Positions 34,201 through 44,620 are shown, numbered from the stretch's first letter. The stretch is DNA of 64,000 nt from Gymnothorax reevesii (GCA_029721435.1 CM056574.1:31806501-31870500), one strand, 5' to 3'. Notes: a model not told the origin generated them from the letters alone. Numbers and translations: made by a program.

Positions 34201-37200
34201 TCTTACACTATATAAATCATGAGCAGTGAGCCTTGATTGTGTCAATAATACCATCTATAGTAGTGTCAGGCTGTTAGGCCAACTGATGTATGCAGATTTG
34301 TCAGACACTTTGGCTTATCTTACCCGCAACAGAGTCAGCGGGGCGATGTATTGTAATCGGTGGGGTTTGTTTGTTTATATGACTGTTTGTTTGTGTGCCC
34401 ATGTGATAACAATCTAGGGTCTACACTGTTGCTCTGACTGACTTCAAACTTCCACAGTTGGTGGCAATGGTCCGTGGATCACCTGATTAAATTTTGGGGG
34501 TGATCTGGTCAAAGTCAAGGTCAAGGTCATTGGAAATGTCCAAATGTTTTTTTTTTTTACGATAACTTCTTTAAAATTGCTACATTGACTTCAACCTAGA
34601 ACCAAAGTGTACATCTTTCAATTCTGCTTCCAACCATTTGCTGTATGATGGCATAGACATCGTAGTGGCTGGGGGTTAAATGTCAAGGGAGTGAAGGTTA
34701 TTGGTGAAAATAATGTATTTTCCAGTATAACTCAAAAATGGTTGCAGATAGACAGATGTTTATTGTTATGACCACACAGGAGCTCCATTATGGGCTTTTA
34801 TTTGGCACCATGACCTTGGATTTTGAGCGAACTTGAAAGCTCACACTGAAGGTCACAGATTTTCAAAGGACTATGAGTTAAAAACGGTTGAGGTTACCCT
34901 TGTAAAACTAAGGCAGAATCAAAAGCACTAAAATAAGTGCTGGCGGGCGAGGTTTGTGTTGCCTGGCAACACTTGTTCTTGATGAGTTTGAACTGTATGG
35001 CTGAAGGTCTATGAGACTGATCATGTTCAGTTGTATCTTCAGGGTATATGAGACTATATGCCTTCAGGTATCTGGGCCTTCTTGTTTGTGGTAAGTTCTG
35101 GGTTTGTTTGTATCTCAGCCAGGGAGTACTTGACTGCGAGTTTCTCTTGGTTCAGAGCTGCTGTGGTTAGATCTGACACCAAGTCTTTTTCTCCAGGTCC
35201 TGGGTCTGGTGGTGTGGGCCCTGATCGCAGCCAGCACCTACACCAACATTCCTGCCTATGGCTGGGTGATGTTTGTCAGTGTCATCCTCTGGCTCCTCAC
35301 CATCCTCCTATTTTTCATGCTCCTCTTCAGGGCTCGGGAAAGGATGGAATTTTTGCCCTGGCCACTGGCGGTACTTTCATTTCATTGCATTTATTCAGCT
35401 GATATTTTTTATCTAAGGCAACTTCAGAGTCGATTTGAGGAAGATAGAGCTAATCTCCCCGGGTGCAGTGTAGAAGTAAGGGCTTTGTGGAAGGGCCTGA
35501 GAGCACCAATGATCTTACTGAAGCCACACTCAGGCTTGAACCAGCAACACTGAGTTCCAGACAAGCACCTGAGCCTCTTGGTCACAGGCTATCTAATGAG
35601 TCTGCAATGAGTGCACACACATGCTCACCCTCACAAGCACAGACACACACACAACCATACACATACACAACCACTTAACACTAATAATGGAATGACTACT
35701 GGAATATATGCATTTCACAATCATTTAAGGTGTGTATTATCGCATGTGAGAGAGTAATGCTGTTTTAAGCCAAGTGGTCCATCAAGCTGGTGCTTAACCC
35801 CAGTTTCTGTGGCATGAAGCGACTAGGAGTATTGCTACTCCCTCTGAATGGGATGCCAGTCTATTGCAGGTACTCCCCCAGCTCTTAGTCAGGTTTCCCT
35901 GATGATTTGCTGGTATCCATTTATACACCTGGGCAAAGTGAGGCAGTGTGGGAGTGAAGTGTTTTGCCCAAGAACACACCGTGCAGGCTGTGGCAAGGTC
36001 TTGAATTCAACCAAACTTAAGCACTGCGCTACCACGCCTCCCACGTGAACTTGTAAAATGTCTGCCTCACTACAGCAGTCGACACCAAATGCATGCATAA
36101 CTATTTTGGTAGCATTTTCTGCGGCCCAATAGTTGAAAATGTAACAAGAAAAACTGAATATAGAGCAATCCTTTGACAACAGTAGAAAACTTCTCATGGA
36201 CAGTGAAACATTGAAATGCCAAAAGACATTTATTCAGTCTTATAAAATCTAAAAGGCTGTGTGGTATGATAATTTGCTCGAGTGCTCAGTGCAGAATTAT
36301 GACCTATCATTCTCTGTCGCTTCTTTCACGGACAGCTGCTGATCTTCTTCGGCGGGGCAACGATCCTCTACCTCACAGCTTTTATTACCAATGCTGCATC
36401 TGTAGGCAATAACCACCAGGCGGCATCAGCGGTGAGTTTCAGGGTATCCCCGGGGGTGTCAAAATGATACGTAAATGGGGCCAAGGGGCTACAGGTCTTC
36501 AATCCAGCCGAGCAGATGGACACCTGATTTGACTAATTTAATCAACTGATGTCAGTCTGCACATTGGATTAGTTGTATCAGGTGCGCTTCTGCTCGTTTG
36601 GAACGACAACCTGCAGTCCCTCAACCCTTTTAACGACCTGGGCCCAGCTGTTCAAAGCTCCGTTAATTTAACGGCTGGTTAGCGCTAAACACCTGACATT
36701 ATGACCACTCTCTAAATAAGATTCTCGCGAATGCTCTTCACTACTTAAACTAATCAAGGGGAAACCTACAAAATGCATCAAAAACAGACATACGTCATCT
36801 GCGCTTTCATTCACAGATATAGATACTGTGGTGTAAACTTAATCTCCGGTTAAAGTTATAACTGGGAATTTTAATAAGGAGAAGTTTGTATCTGTAATAC
36901 CCAGCGAGCACAAAACGTCCTCATAATGTCGCTGCATTGTAGCATCAATGCTACTAAGCTACGAAGACATCTTGTGTCAGATGGGATAAACACACAAAGG
37001 TGAAAGTGTTCAAGGGACAGAATGGCGGAGAATAACTGGAATGGAAGCCATAGGTCTCCAGTAAAGCCTTTTTACACCGGATGCGAAACAAATTTTCGCA
37101 GGACAGATTACATTCAAAGTCAATGCACAGCCTGCGTTGCCGGCGGGAGAAAGGAGAGGAAATACCGCCTGCACGCTAACGTAGGAATTTTGAGTTGTCC

Positions 37201-40200
37201 GTTCACCAGTGAACGGGAATTACTGATTGGCTTAAGAGGTGTCAATCAAAATTGAACTGTCATTGAATGTAACGCAATGCATGGTTACGCCGTAAACTGC
37301 CAGAACAAAGATCAGGCCTACCAAAGAAAACGTAGCCTCAGCACACAAAAACTTTGAAATGCCTACATTAATCGCGGAAATAGCAACAGAAAAATAATAC
37401 CCCGCTACCGAAACTGCAAAAACCGCAACATAAACTGTTGACTCGTAGCATAAGACTATGAATCTGCAACATCTTCTTTCGCATCCGTCTTTGCCATTTA
37501 CTGCGCTTGCGCGAACCGGCCCAGGCTGCTTTCAGAGATAGCGGAATCAGGCGTGTTTCCTTCGGTTGGTAAATAAAACTTCCAAAAATGACGTTATTGT
37601 TAATGCAGATGTTTAACAATGAATTGTAAGACGTAGCTGTTACATCCACATTCTCGTAAATTCGCTTATTTTAGCATGTCACCCTGCCGAAAATGAACGA
37701 TGCACTGTCGATTTCGCTATAGTCTTAGAGTTGCCAACTTGACGACTTACGTCTTGAGTGGACAAACAATCCCGATTTGGAAAGTCGCCAGATTAAGCGA
37801 GAAAGTCGTCAAGTTGGCGAAAATTCAGCGAAATCGACAGTGCATCGTTCATTTTCGGCAGGGTGACATGCTAAAATAAGCGAATTTCCGAGAATGTGGA
37901 TGTAACAGCTACGTCTTACAATTCATTGTTAAACATCTGCATTAACAATAACGTCATTTTTGGAAGTTTTACTTACCAACCGAAGGAGACACGCCTGATT
38001 CCGCTATCTCTGAAAGCAGCCTGGGCCGGTACGCGCAAGCGCAGTAAATGGCAAAGACGGACGCAAAAGAAGATGTTGCAGTTTCATAGTCTTATGCTAC
38101 GAGTCAACAGTTTATGTTGCGGTTTTTGCAGTTTCGGTAGTGGGGTATTATTTTTCTGTTGCTATTTCCGCGATTAATGTAGGCATTTCAAAATTTTTGT
38201 GTGCTGAGGCTACGTTTTCTTTGGTAGGCCTGAAGATGGCGAATGTAGAGAGCAACGCTTTGATAAAGAAATCGCTTGAATATCTTGAAATTCACAACCG
38301 AAAGATTACTCTAAAAAACGAACAACTACAGCCGATCAGTCATTTACTAGATGATTTGATCTCCGCGCATCACTTGTGCTCTCAAATTACACTCGAGTTT
38401 CATTGGTTTAAAAAAGGGGTGGTTCGTCGCGGCTCGTTGCGCAAAGAAGTCGGCGGCTACTCAAAATCCCGTCTTTCCTCTCCTTTCTCCCGCCAGCCGC
38501 TGACCGCCAGCAACTCAGGCTATCAATGCAAAGACGCCAATACACGCGAAACGCGCTTATTTGCATTGACTTTGAATGTAATCTGTCGTGCGAAAAATTC
38601 GTTTTGCGTCCAGAGAGCAAGCGGCTTAAGACATCACCTTTCCATAGCCAACCTTATGCTCCTCCTCTTTTGTCTTGGCTGGTGCCTGGCATGAGTCACT
38701 GTTTTAGTGTTTGTCTTTCATTTTAAGGTGCCCAATAGTGTCCTGAAAGTGATAAATTATTATTATTATTATTATTATTATTTTGGGATGCAGTTAGTCG
38801 AGAAAACGCACACCTGCATTTGCCCCGCATTCTCAGTATGAGAGTACACTGAGGGAAAATATACTGTTGCCAGTAAAATTGAAATAATTTTGTATTCAGA
38901 CACTTCATCTTTCAAAAATAAAATCACATTGTCACCATTATTTCATGAAAAGAGGTATTAAATATTTTTTCCCAACTTTATGAGCAACAGTGTAATTACT
39001 GAGCGATATTCTACCCTTAATTAATCGTGCAAAACATCCATTTCCATAAGGTACGCCCAAATGGATATCCATTTTAACACTCCAGATAGATTCTATGGCA
39101 TTTTCAAAATGAAATCCTTTGTGTACATCCCTGGTCAGAGTCCAGAGCCTATTTACTCAGTAGCACCTGACTCGACCCATGCCTTCTTCCGCAGGATAAC
39201 AGCGTTGCCCAAGAACCAGATTTGTCACAGCATATCTGACAGAGCTTATCTCTTCTATATAAAGGCAAGAACATTACATCATTGCCAACCATGCCCTCCA
39301 CTTTATTCACATAGACCTTTTTATAAGCAAGGAGTGGCAGAGGCCATGACTGGTCAGATCTCTGCTTCAATATAGGCCTTAATCCCTTCGCTCCGAATAC
39401 AAATAATGCCAAATTTTTCCTGTAATGCATGACCCTATTCAGGCTTTATAACTCATTACTTGTGTCACAGAGACTGTGGAAAATAATTCCAGTGAAGCAA
39501 GACATCTGGAAATTCAATAACAGAATTATGTAGGAATTAAATTTAGGAATTTACGGACAATGACTTTTGTATGTGCACAAAGGGTTAAACCTGTGTGAAC
39601 GCAAATGTTTCTGGAGAGCAATGGTTTCTGACAACAAGCTTGATATTCTGAAATCACATCATGTAGCTTGTTTTTAAGTCGAAAGAGCCTTCATTTAGAA
39701 TACGAGCTCCTACCCTCAGGCAGACGATATAGAGTCTCCAAATGCAAACTCAACCGTTTTAAGAATTAATTTGTCCCAACTTCCTATCACTCCTGAACAG
39801 TGCTGCTTGAGGCTGAAGATTGTGCAATAATTTTTATAGTGTTTTTATGGTGATCTTTTCGCTTGTGTTTTTTTTAATGCATTTTTTATTTTGTGATCTT
39901 TTGGCAGATGTTGTTTCCATTGCTGCATGTATGTGTTGTGTGTAATGTTGTGGGATGTGTGCAATACTGCTATATAATTTTTGTTGAGATGGTATGCCTG
40001 GTGATGTATTGTTGGTTGTCATTGTGGCTGTCGAGGCATTTTGGTTTGTCTTTGGAGGACTGAATTATGCAAATAACTCTCTCTAAGCAGCCTGAATTTG
40101 ATTACTTAAAAAAACAAAAAACCTGAAAGTCCTGTTATAAAGACAGGGAATTCTTGAAGGAAATGGTCTTACTCACTTCCTTCAATTGGAAAATATCTCC

Positions 40201-43200
40201 GCAATGAGAGCATGAAACAATGTCCCCTTTATCCAACTGCTTCCATAAATCAGAAAAATATGCATATACATATATGGGCAAAAGTTAAGCACCACCAAAT
40301 TCAAAATGAAATTTTCTGTAAATTGACAGGTCTTGAATTCTGTGTATTTGCATGAAGGTTTTAGCATGCATTCCACGCGCATTTCACATCCACAAGGCTT
40401 TGCCATGAACCTGACACTATTGCGTGTGCTGAATGTGAGCTGTTGGGTGTCACTTCTGAAAACTCAGATTTCATCTTAGTAATTGACTGTCTTTCTTTCA
40501 TTAAAATTCAGACTTCAGGGGACAGAGCTTGGTGATCACAGGTCTCCTTACCCTCTTTTAAGGACATTAGGCCCATAATTTGTGTTGAAAACATACTCTT
40601 TCTTTGAAAGCAAATGTGCAAAGTAAAGATGAAATTCTTTTCAAACTGATTCTGTATGCCATGAAAGGTATGTCCAAGTCATATGTCCAAGAATTGGGTA
40701 ATGTTTGTCAATGGTATTGATTTCGTTGTTTGGTCAAGTCAAACTTGATTTAAGAACTGAGTGGCGCATAACTTTTCCCAGGTGCGTAGATTATGGATTC
40801 CCCTGTATGAAGCCGCCAGGGCCAAATATTGTTGTCTTAAAGCACACTGATTCAAATCACTCTGGGACGTTATGGGAGAGGCTATACACCTGCCCCTACT
40901 GAATGCTCACCCCAGAAGTACAGTCAGCTATTCATTGTCTGTCTTTGCTGTGCAAGAGTCAAACACACTTACATGTTAAAAAGTAACCCTGAGTTTTACT
41001 TTTCCTGACAGAAGCCAATGAAATCCCCCCTCATAAACACATCTGCCTCACAAAGGGTGGTGAGAAGGATTTGGAAAAAAAGAAAAGTAATAATTTAGAC
41101 TATATGACCAGAAAAGGTCGGACAGAGACCATAAGCAGAAGTTGCTGATTCAGGATCAGTGTGCGCTCAAGTTCTGGCACCACTCTCAAATCATAATCAT
41201 TTTATTTGAACAACTACTCACTTGGCCAGATTACAAATAATAAACTGCGTGTATTGGCATGTACTTGACATTTTTTTCATGTTAGTATTTATGGGAAATG
41301 CTCATGTAAGCCCACCCAGGAAAAATTATGAAATGAACCAATGAACTGACAAACAGGAAGGAGGGCGTATCCACTGGTTGAAACTGGCCAACTAAGGACA
41401 CTTTTTGATGATCCCCCAAATAATAAATAGAATATAAATGACGATAACCCTGGTAAGCATGATCGCCAAAACCACACCAGTTTAAACTCAAGGTTATGTC
41501 ATTAAACAAACCTGACCAGGTGCCAGCATTAATAGCTAAAAGCTCATTTAAAAACATTCCAACTGTGTTTGTGACCTCACACCTTAACTCAGTGGTCATC
41601 AACCCTAGTCCTGGAGAGCCGCAGTGTCTGCTGGTTTTGGGCATTACTTTGCACTTAATTGATGAATGAAAGCAGTTCATTACACACTTAACTCATCTCA
41701 CCTGGTGTCTCACCTGGTGTTTAGGTTTAAATAGGGTGGAGAAAACGAAACTCGGCACACCTTGTGGCTCTCCAGGACCAGGGCTTGCTACCCCTGCCCT
41801 ATAAACTTTTATCTTTACTTTTAACCTCTACTTTGTCTGGATTACAACTACGCTAAATGTCCAACTACATTGACAAATCTTGGTTTCTACACCGACTTCT
41901 GTCACAACCTGCATGTCTGTTTAATTGGCTCTAGGAGTCTTGGGGGGAGTTCCTGGTAATTGATTGATTGGCTTATCATTCCCTTCGTGCAGGAGTATTG
42001 CTAACAGCACAGGGTGTGCTGAGATTGGTTTTTTCCACCCTATTTAAACCGATGACACCAGGTGAGATGAGTTAAGGGTGTAATCACGTGCTTTCACTCA
42101 TCATTCAAAATTTCCACTAAAAGTATTAATGCGACTGTCCTTAAGTCTATACAACGTGAATAGTGTAGGAATGGCCATTCTTTTAATACTTGGCCACTCC
42201 CCTTTTAAAGGGACCAAAAGTGAATGGATAGTTAGCACACAGCTGTTCAACTGGCCAGGTGAGTGTTATTCCTGCATTATTTAACTTACAGGTGAGAAAG
42301 GAGGACTGGAGATGATTTAAAGTGTCACATTTGCATTTAGAATCTGTCGCCATAACTCTCAATATGGGAATTCATGAGCAGCCACAGCCAGTGACACTAG
42401 AAATTATGGGGTTGAAACATCAAAACAAAATCATCAGAGAAATTGTAAAAATAGTAGGTGCGGTGAAATCAATTATTTGGTATGTTCTCAAAAAAAGTAA
42501 TAATAATAGAAAAGTAGAATCCCCGGGTGATCTCAGTAACAGCAAAATGTGTCATAATAGTCAAGTCAATCACCTGACCTGAATGCAATTGATCCAATAT
42601 CACTTTCTAGAGGCAAAATGCCACAAGAACAAGCAGGAACTAAAGAATTTGGAATCAAGAACTAAAAATGACTTCTAGTTACAGTATGACATTTGTTTGT
42701 CCAATCACTTTAGATCCCCCATATTTAGAGTGGCTATTTTAACCCTATAATGCCCCCTGTATCATATATGATACACCAAATGTGAAGGACCATGCCCACC
42801 TGGTAAGATGCAACACAACCACGACTGCTCACTGTATATCTGATACACAGTGCTGCCACCTGGAAGGAAGAAGTGAGATTACAGGAGTCTCTCCCCTAGT
42901 CACTCACTTCAAGGTAGTAGCTCCCACGTGAATGGGAATTCATGAATTTCCTTGGACTTTAGCAGTGAAGTTCGGCATTCCAAGGCAAATATTACACAAA
43001 AACTTATACACGTTAAGGGATAGCTACAGATAGGAGAGCATATAAATAATTTGAAATTTCGAGTGTTGAGTTCTGGAGGGGTGCTGATTTTTGGCTTTAT
43101 CAGATATGATACTCCTGGAATTAGAAGTTCTGTTCAGCAATGTATATTTTGCTGTCACAAAACCTAATGATGAACAGTGTATCTGAATACTACCCTTCAA

Positions 43201-43571
43201 TACTTCAAAAATATTACTGGGTCATATTTTTCCTAAAATGATGTCTGTGTCTGGGCATTATAGGGTTAAGAATAATTCTCATTCCTAGTGATGGTATAGA
43301 GCCGAAATGCCATAAATTGTCTTTGTCCCACTATTTCTGAATCTGACTGGAGATCAAATGGAAGAAACGTTGAGTTACAGTGAGACAAAGACCCAAATCA
43401 TAAACCACAGCACTGCTGCACTCATGAGGCAATTGTGACACAAATGTTTTTCTCTCTCTCTAGTTCTTTGCCATTGTGCTGACACTGGTGTACGGTGCCA
43501 GCACGTTCTTCGCCCTCTTAGCTTGGAGGCAAGATGGGGGCAACGCCGCCAGCAGCACAGTCCCAGTGTAG
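25111..43571 (+). CDS. pllp: Plasmolipin (MARVEL/MAL-family tetraspan membrane protein), four exons
   Basis: Coding exons 25111-25263, 35197-35370, 36336-36431 and 43464-43571 join in phase 0 at every junction into a 176-residue protein (human about 182). The start MADFPAKVSTETSSP closely resembles recalled mammalian plasmolipin. Four hydrophobic segments lie at about residues 41-62, 73-95, 108-130 and 142-163, the MARVEL layout, with short polar ends and no signal peptide. YGWVMFVSVILW and PWPL are typical of the family. Splice sites are canonical: ATA|GTGAGT, TCTCCAG|GTC, GCG|GTACTT (weakest), GACAG|CTG, GCG|GTGAGT, TCTAG|TTC. In other vertebrates plasmolipin is a raft-associated protein of myelin and of apical/endosomal membranes. 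The neighbour arl2bp lies tail to tail, as in human 16q13, which supports the name. A MAL-like paralogue is the main alternative. Confidence 0.92.
26000..28120. other. pllp intron 1, unannotated part
   Basis: No exon, RNA gene or mobile-element protein was recognised in the first 2.9 kb of the intron (from 25264). The ORF at 27280-27657 has no conserved motif. Confidence 0.4.
28128..28320 (+). repeat. Remnant of a family A Tc1/mariner terminus
   Basis: CCTAATTCCAAAAAGCTGG and, further on, AAAATCTCATGGTCGCAACA and CTCCAAAAAAGTTGG follow the order seen in the left end of the element at 100-1691, but strongly diverged. No transposase remains. Confidence 0.45.
28779..29470 (-). pseudogene. LINE-type ORF C-terminal fossil
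   Basis: On the minus strand, CQCGQYDTLRHLLSACPRG (around 29390-29445) resembles the zinc-binding end of a retrotransposon reverse-transcriptase ORF. GVIAEAIETKAAEINQGK (around 29270-29330) follows, and about 300 bases further QRAAEKASYFIRLK (around 28813-28855), also seen near the C terminus of such ORFs. The frame changes between blocks and contains stops. The segment below 28779 may be its 3' UTR. It sits antisense within pllp intron 1. The clade is not determined; recalled similarity only. Confidence 0.55.
29471..31150. other. pllp intron 1, no gene recognised
   Basis: From about 29737 to 30370 the sequence resembles multicopy fish repeats rich in AAGGAACAAGG- and GGTGATCACA-like words. 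The 159-codon minus-strand ORF at 29520-29999 lacks recognisable motifs. The rest is AT-rich. Confidence 0.35.
31160..31745 (+). pseudogene. Tc1-like transposase fossil (third family)
   Basis: The catalytic half is recognisable across several frames: KHGGGFIMVWGSV near 31301-31340, TSDLIKID, then FYFQQDNNPKHTFKLR near 31447-31497 (second aspartate), then LNPIE near 31551-31567, immediately followed by a stop. A C-terminal tail LLERLNAKIRAKGKR lies at about 31703-31748. The first aspartate block is lost. Inactive copy inside pllp intron 1. Confidence 0.75.
31750..33577. other. pllp intron 1, nothing recognised
   Basis: AT-rich intronic sequence. Short ORFs at 32035, 32750 and 33243 lack recognisable motifs. 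Confidence 0.4.
33581..34102. mobile_element. TA-flanked MITE, copy 1
   Basis: A unit of about 520 bases with inverted ends, CACTTGGGAAAAAGC at the left and GCGCTTCATTTTTGCCCAGG at the right, flanked by TA-containing sequence, consistent with a non-autonomous Tc1/mariner element. A related copy lies in the opposite orientation at about 40273-40720; shared words include GCATGCTAAAACCTTCATGC and CATGGCAAAGCC. No ORF. Confidence 0.65.
34430..34990. repeat. Dispersed repeat with AAGGTCA direct repeats
   Basis: Contains GTCAAGGTCAAGGTCATTGG (34507-34527), AAGGTCACAG and TGACCTTGG. It ends near CTGGCGGGCGAGGTTTGTG, a tail I recall from multicopy fish repeats. No coding content. Lies within pllp intron 1, just upstream of exon 2. 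Confidence 0.5.
35197..35370 (+). CDS. pllp: pllp coding exon 2
   Basis: Encodes residues 52-109: the end of membrane segment 1, the loop with YGWV, segment 2 and PWPLA. Acceptor TCTCCAG|GTC; donor GCG|GTACTT is the weakest of the gene. The frame stays open into the intron to a stop ending at 35553. Confidence 0.93.
35385..35605. repeat. SINE-like dispersed fish repeat in intron 2
   Basis: CATTTATTCAGCTGATATTT, then AAGGCAACTTCAGAG, then GGCTTGAACCAGCAACA and CAAGCACCTGAGCC follow the order of a repeat I recall as very common in fish (CATTTAGCAGACGC, CAAAGCGACTTACA, TGAACCAACAACC). It begins only about 15 bases after the exon 2 donor. Family not named. Confidence 0.5.
35790..36045. repeat. 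Dispersed repeat in pllp intron 2
   Basis: TGGCATGAAGCGACTAGGAG, ATGGGATGCCAGTCTATTGC and TTTTGCCCAAGAACACACC, ending GCACTGCGCTACCACGCC, is the layout of another dispersed repeat recalled from fish genomes. No coding content. Confidence 0.45.
36336..36431 (+). CDS. pllp: pllp coding exon 3
   Basis: Encodes residues 110-141: membrane segment 3 and the extracellular/luminal loop with SVGNNHQAAS. Acceptor GACAG|CTG, donor GCG|GTGAGT. Intron 3 is about 7.0 kb. Confidence 0.93.
37060..38625. repeat. Large fold-back (inverted repeat) element
   Basis: The two halves are inverted copies. An inner arm of about 400 bases (37312-37717 and 37827-38238) is so similar that a 93-codon ORF is read on the minus strand at 37368-37649 and again on the plus strand at 37896-38177. 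The loop itself contains a shorter pair (GCCAACTTGACGAC at 37733, GTCGTCAAGTTGGC at 37805). More diverged outer arms continue to about 37080 and 38610 (ATTACATTCAAAGTCAATGC and its complement at 38563-38582). The right half is longer by about 140 bases, so one side has an insertion or deletion. Probably a non-autonomous transposon; family unknown. Confidence 0.85.
38140..38694 (+). pseudogene. ORF in the right arm of the fold-back, possible captured fragment
   Basis: A 184-codon ORF. Its central part (ANVESNALIKKSLEYLEI to QLQPISHLLDDL, about 38236-38360) lies in sequence absent from the left arm. It faintly recalls the N-terminal region before the ATP-binding motif of RecQ-like helicases found in many copies in fish genomes, but no Walker motif is present. 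The rest of the ORF is simply the repeat arm in translation. Not supported as a working gene. Confidence 0.25.
38757..38782. repeat. ATT microsatellite
   Basis: An uninterrupted TTA/ATT trinucleotide run following GTGATAAATTATT. It may be the tail of a non-LTR retrotransposon, since the preceding CCTGAAAGTGATAAA resembles the tail at 48.4 kb. Confidence 0.7.
38783..40265. other. pllp intron 3, nothing recognised
   Basis: No exon or transposon protein was seen. ORFs at 39061-39375 and 39149-39430 overlap on opposite strands and have no conserved motif. Confidence 0.4.
40273..40720. mobile_element. TA-flanked MITE, copy 2 (inverted relative of 33581-34102)
   Basis: Starts near TATGGGCAAAAGTTAAGCAC and shares, in reverse complement, the words GCATGAAGGTTTTAGCATGC and GGCTTTGCCATG with copy 1, as well as GGTATGTCCAAG near its far end. 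The right end is less clear than in copy 1. No ORF. Confidence 0.6.
41590..41796. mobile_element. hAT-type MITE
   Basis: Begins CAGTGGTCATCAACCC followed by TAGTCCTGGAGAGC and ends with GCTCTCCAGGACCAGGGC and CCCCTG, the inverted ends of a hAT-like MITE common in fish. The flanking 8-mers (CCTTAACT and CCCTATAA) match only partly. An inverted fragment of the same interior lies at about 42005-42115 (CCTATTTAAACCGATGACAC), and a third, left-end-only copy starts at about 54829. Confidence 0.7.
42320..42720 (+). pseudogene. Internally deleted Tc1-like transposase fossil
   Basis: KHQNKIIREIVKIVGAVKSI followed by IWYVLKKS (42415-42500) is a degraded Tc1 helix-turn-helix. A later NHLT-stop-MQLIQYHF block resembles the SPDLNPID region with the catalytic core missing in between. 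No termini identified. Lies in pllp intron 3, directly before the piggyBac MITE. Confidence 0.5.
42743..43265. mobile_element. piggyBac-type MITE, copy 2 (uninterrupted)
   Basis: 523 bases between TTAA sites (42739-42742 and 43266-43269), ends CCCTATAATGCC and GGGCATTATAGGG. It is highly similar to the element at 17991-19072 without the hAT insertion, and contains the same GTATCATATATGATAC palindrome at 42759-42774. Non-coding. Lies about 200 bases upstream of pllp exon 4. Confidence 0.88.
43464..43571 (+). CDS. pllp: pllp coding exon 4 and stop
   Basis: Encodes residues 142-176: membrane segment 4 (FFAIVLTLVYGASTFFALLA) and a short hydrophilic tail ending SSTVPV, TAG at 43569-43571. Acceptor CTCTCTCTCTAG|TTC has a strong polypyrimidine tract. 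Confidence 0.93.
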   Translation, partial: FFAIVLTLVYGASTFFALLAWRQDGGNAASSTVPV

Positions 43572-44318
43572 ACTCATGGAGCACCCTTCCAAAACACACA
43601 CCCCGACGAGCCGGCCACTGCCCCTCCATCACCTTCAACAGCACCGCCCCAATACCCACCTGCTACCATTACTTTCAGTCTCCAACTTAAAATCGAACTG
43701 TACCAAGGACTGAAGACGGAAGATAAATGTGGCGATAAAGCGAAAAACCTTTTGTTCATATGGCACACATTATTTTACAAGTGTTGCCATGACAACAGTG
43801 GAATGGACATGGAGGACAGACTTTGTGAGGACTTGAGAGTGCAGTCACCAGTCCAGCTGTAGTGGGGAAATGGTTTTGCTGTAACACCAAATGTACAACC
43901 CAGACTGTAAAAGTTGAATACTTCGCTCTGCCTCCCTCACATGGTGGAAGGCAGTATTTCTTCATAAGTCAACAGGCCACAGGTGGAACACTCACGGTGA
44001 GAAAGTTAGAGTCCAGCCCAATATTTTGCTCCAGTCAGCAGGATTAGTTAAACATGACAGTAGTTGATGGTCTAAGTGTATATTGAAATGGATGTACAAC
44101 AATTTACCAATGCTGTGGTCTGCATTAATGGTTGGAATACACATGGTAAGACTTAGATTAATTCTGTACAGCCCTTCTCGAACCCTAACCATAACCAAAT
44201 TATTCCTAACCCTAATTGTAACCCTCTGTAATCCTAAATGAAGACCATCCAAAATGTCCTCACAACATCGTGGTGTCTCACGAGTTGGTTCTGAAGTATA
44301 GCTATACAAGCCCCCCCC

Positions 44319-44357
<39 letters not shown>

Positions 44358-44620
44358 AAATGTATTCATACAAGGCACAGCCACCCGATCACAGACACAA
44401 ACACACACAGCTGTGATGGTGCGATTTTTTTTCCCCACTGTATGTGTAAGAAAAGGCAGAGATGTTTTTTTGTATTGTTAAATTTCAAAGCAAAGATTGT
44501 AATCAAACTCATGTATAGCACTATTGCTGACACTGATCGTAAAGACTGTATTATTTATAAATGACAGTGTGATAAAGCTTTGTTGGAACTCTTTATTCCA
44601 AATAAATCCATATTTACAGA
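43572..44620 (+). other. pllp 3' UTR
   Basis: Extends from the stop to a candidate poly(A) signal AATAAA at 44601-44606. It contains a C run and a CA microsatellite (about 44311-44356). A second AATAAA lies at 44706. The minus-strand ORF across the CA repeat is not a gene. Confidence 0.6.
44592..44606. terminator. Opposed poly(A) signals between pllp and arl2bp
   Basis: TTTATTCCAAATAAA reads AATAAA on the plus strand (44601-44606, for pllp) and AATAAA on the minus strand (complement of 44592-44597, for arl2bp). It lies about 1.0 kb after the pllp stop and 0.8 kb after the arl2bp stop, the right place for the 3' ends of both convergent genes. Use of either signal is inferred. Confidence 0.55.

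Noticed and set aside
41282..41680. 132-codon minus-strand ORF in pllp intron 3
   Set aside because: It overlaps the hAT-type MITE, has no recognised motif, and a second ORF overlaps it in another frame.
43992..44438. 148-codon minus-strand ORF
   Set aside because: It is created by a CA microsatellite within the pllp 3' UTR and gives a poly-Cys/Val run; no domain.
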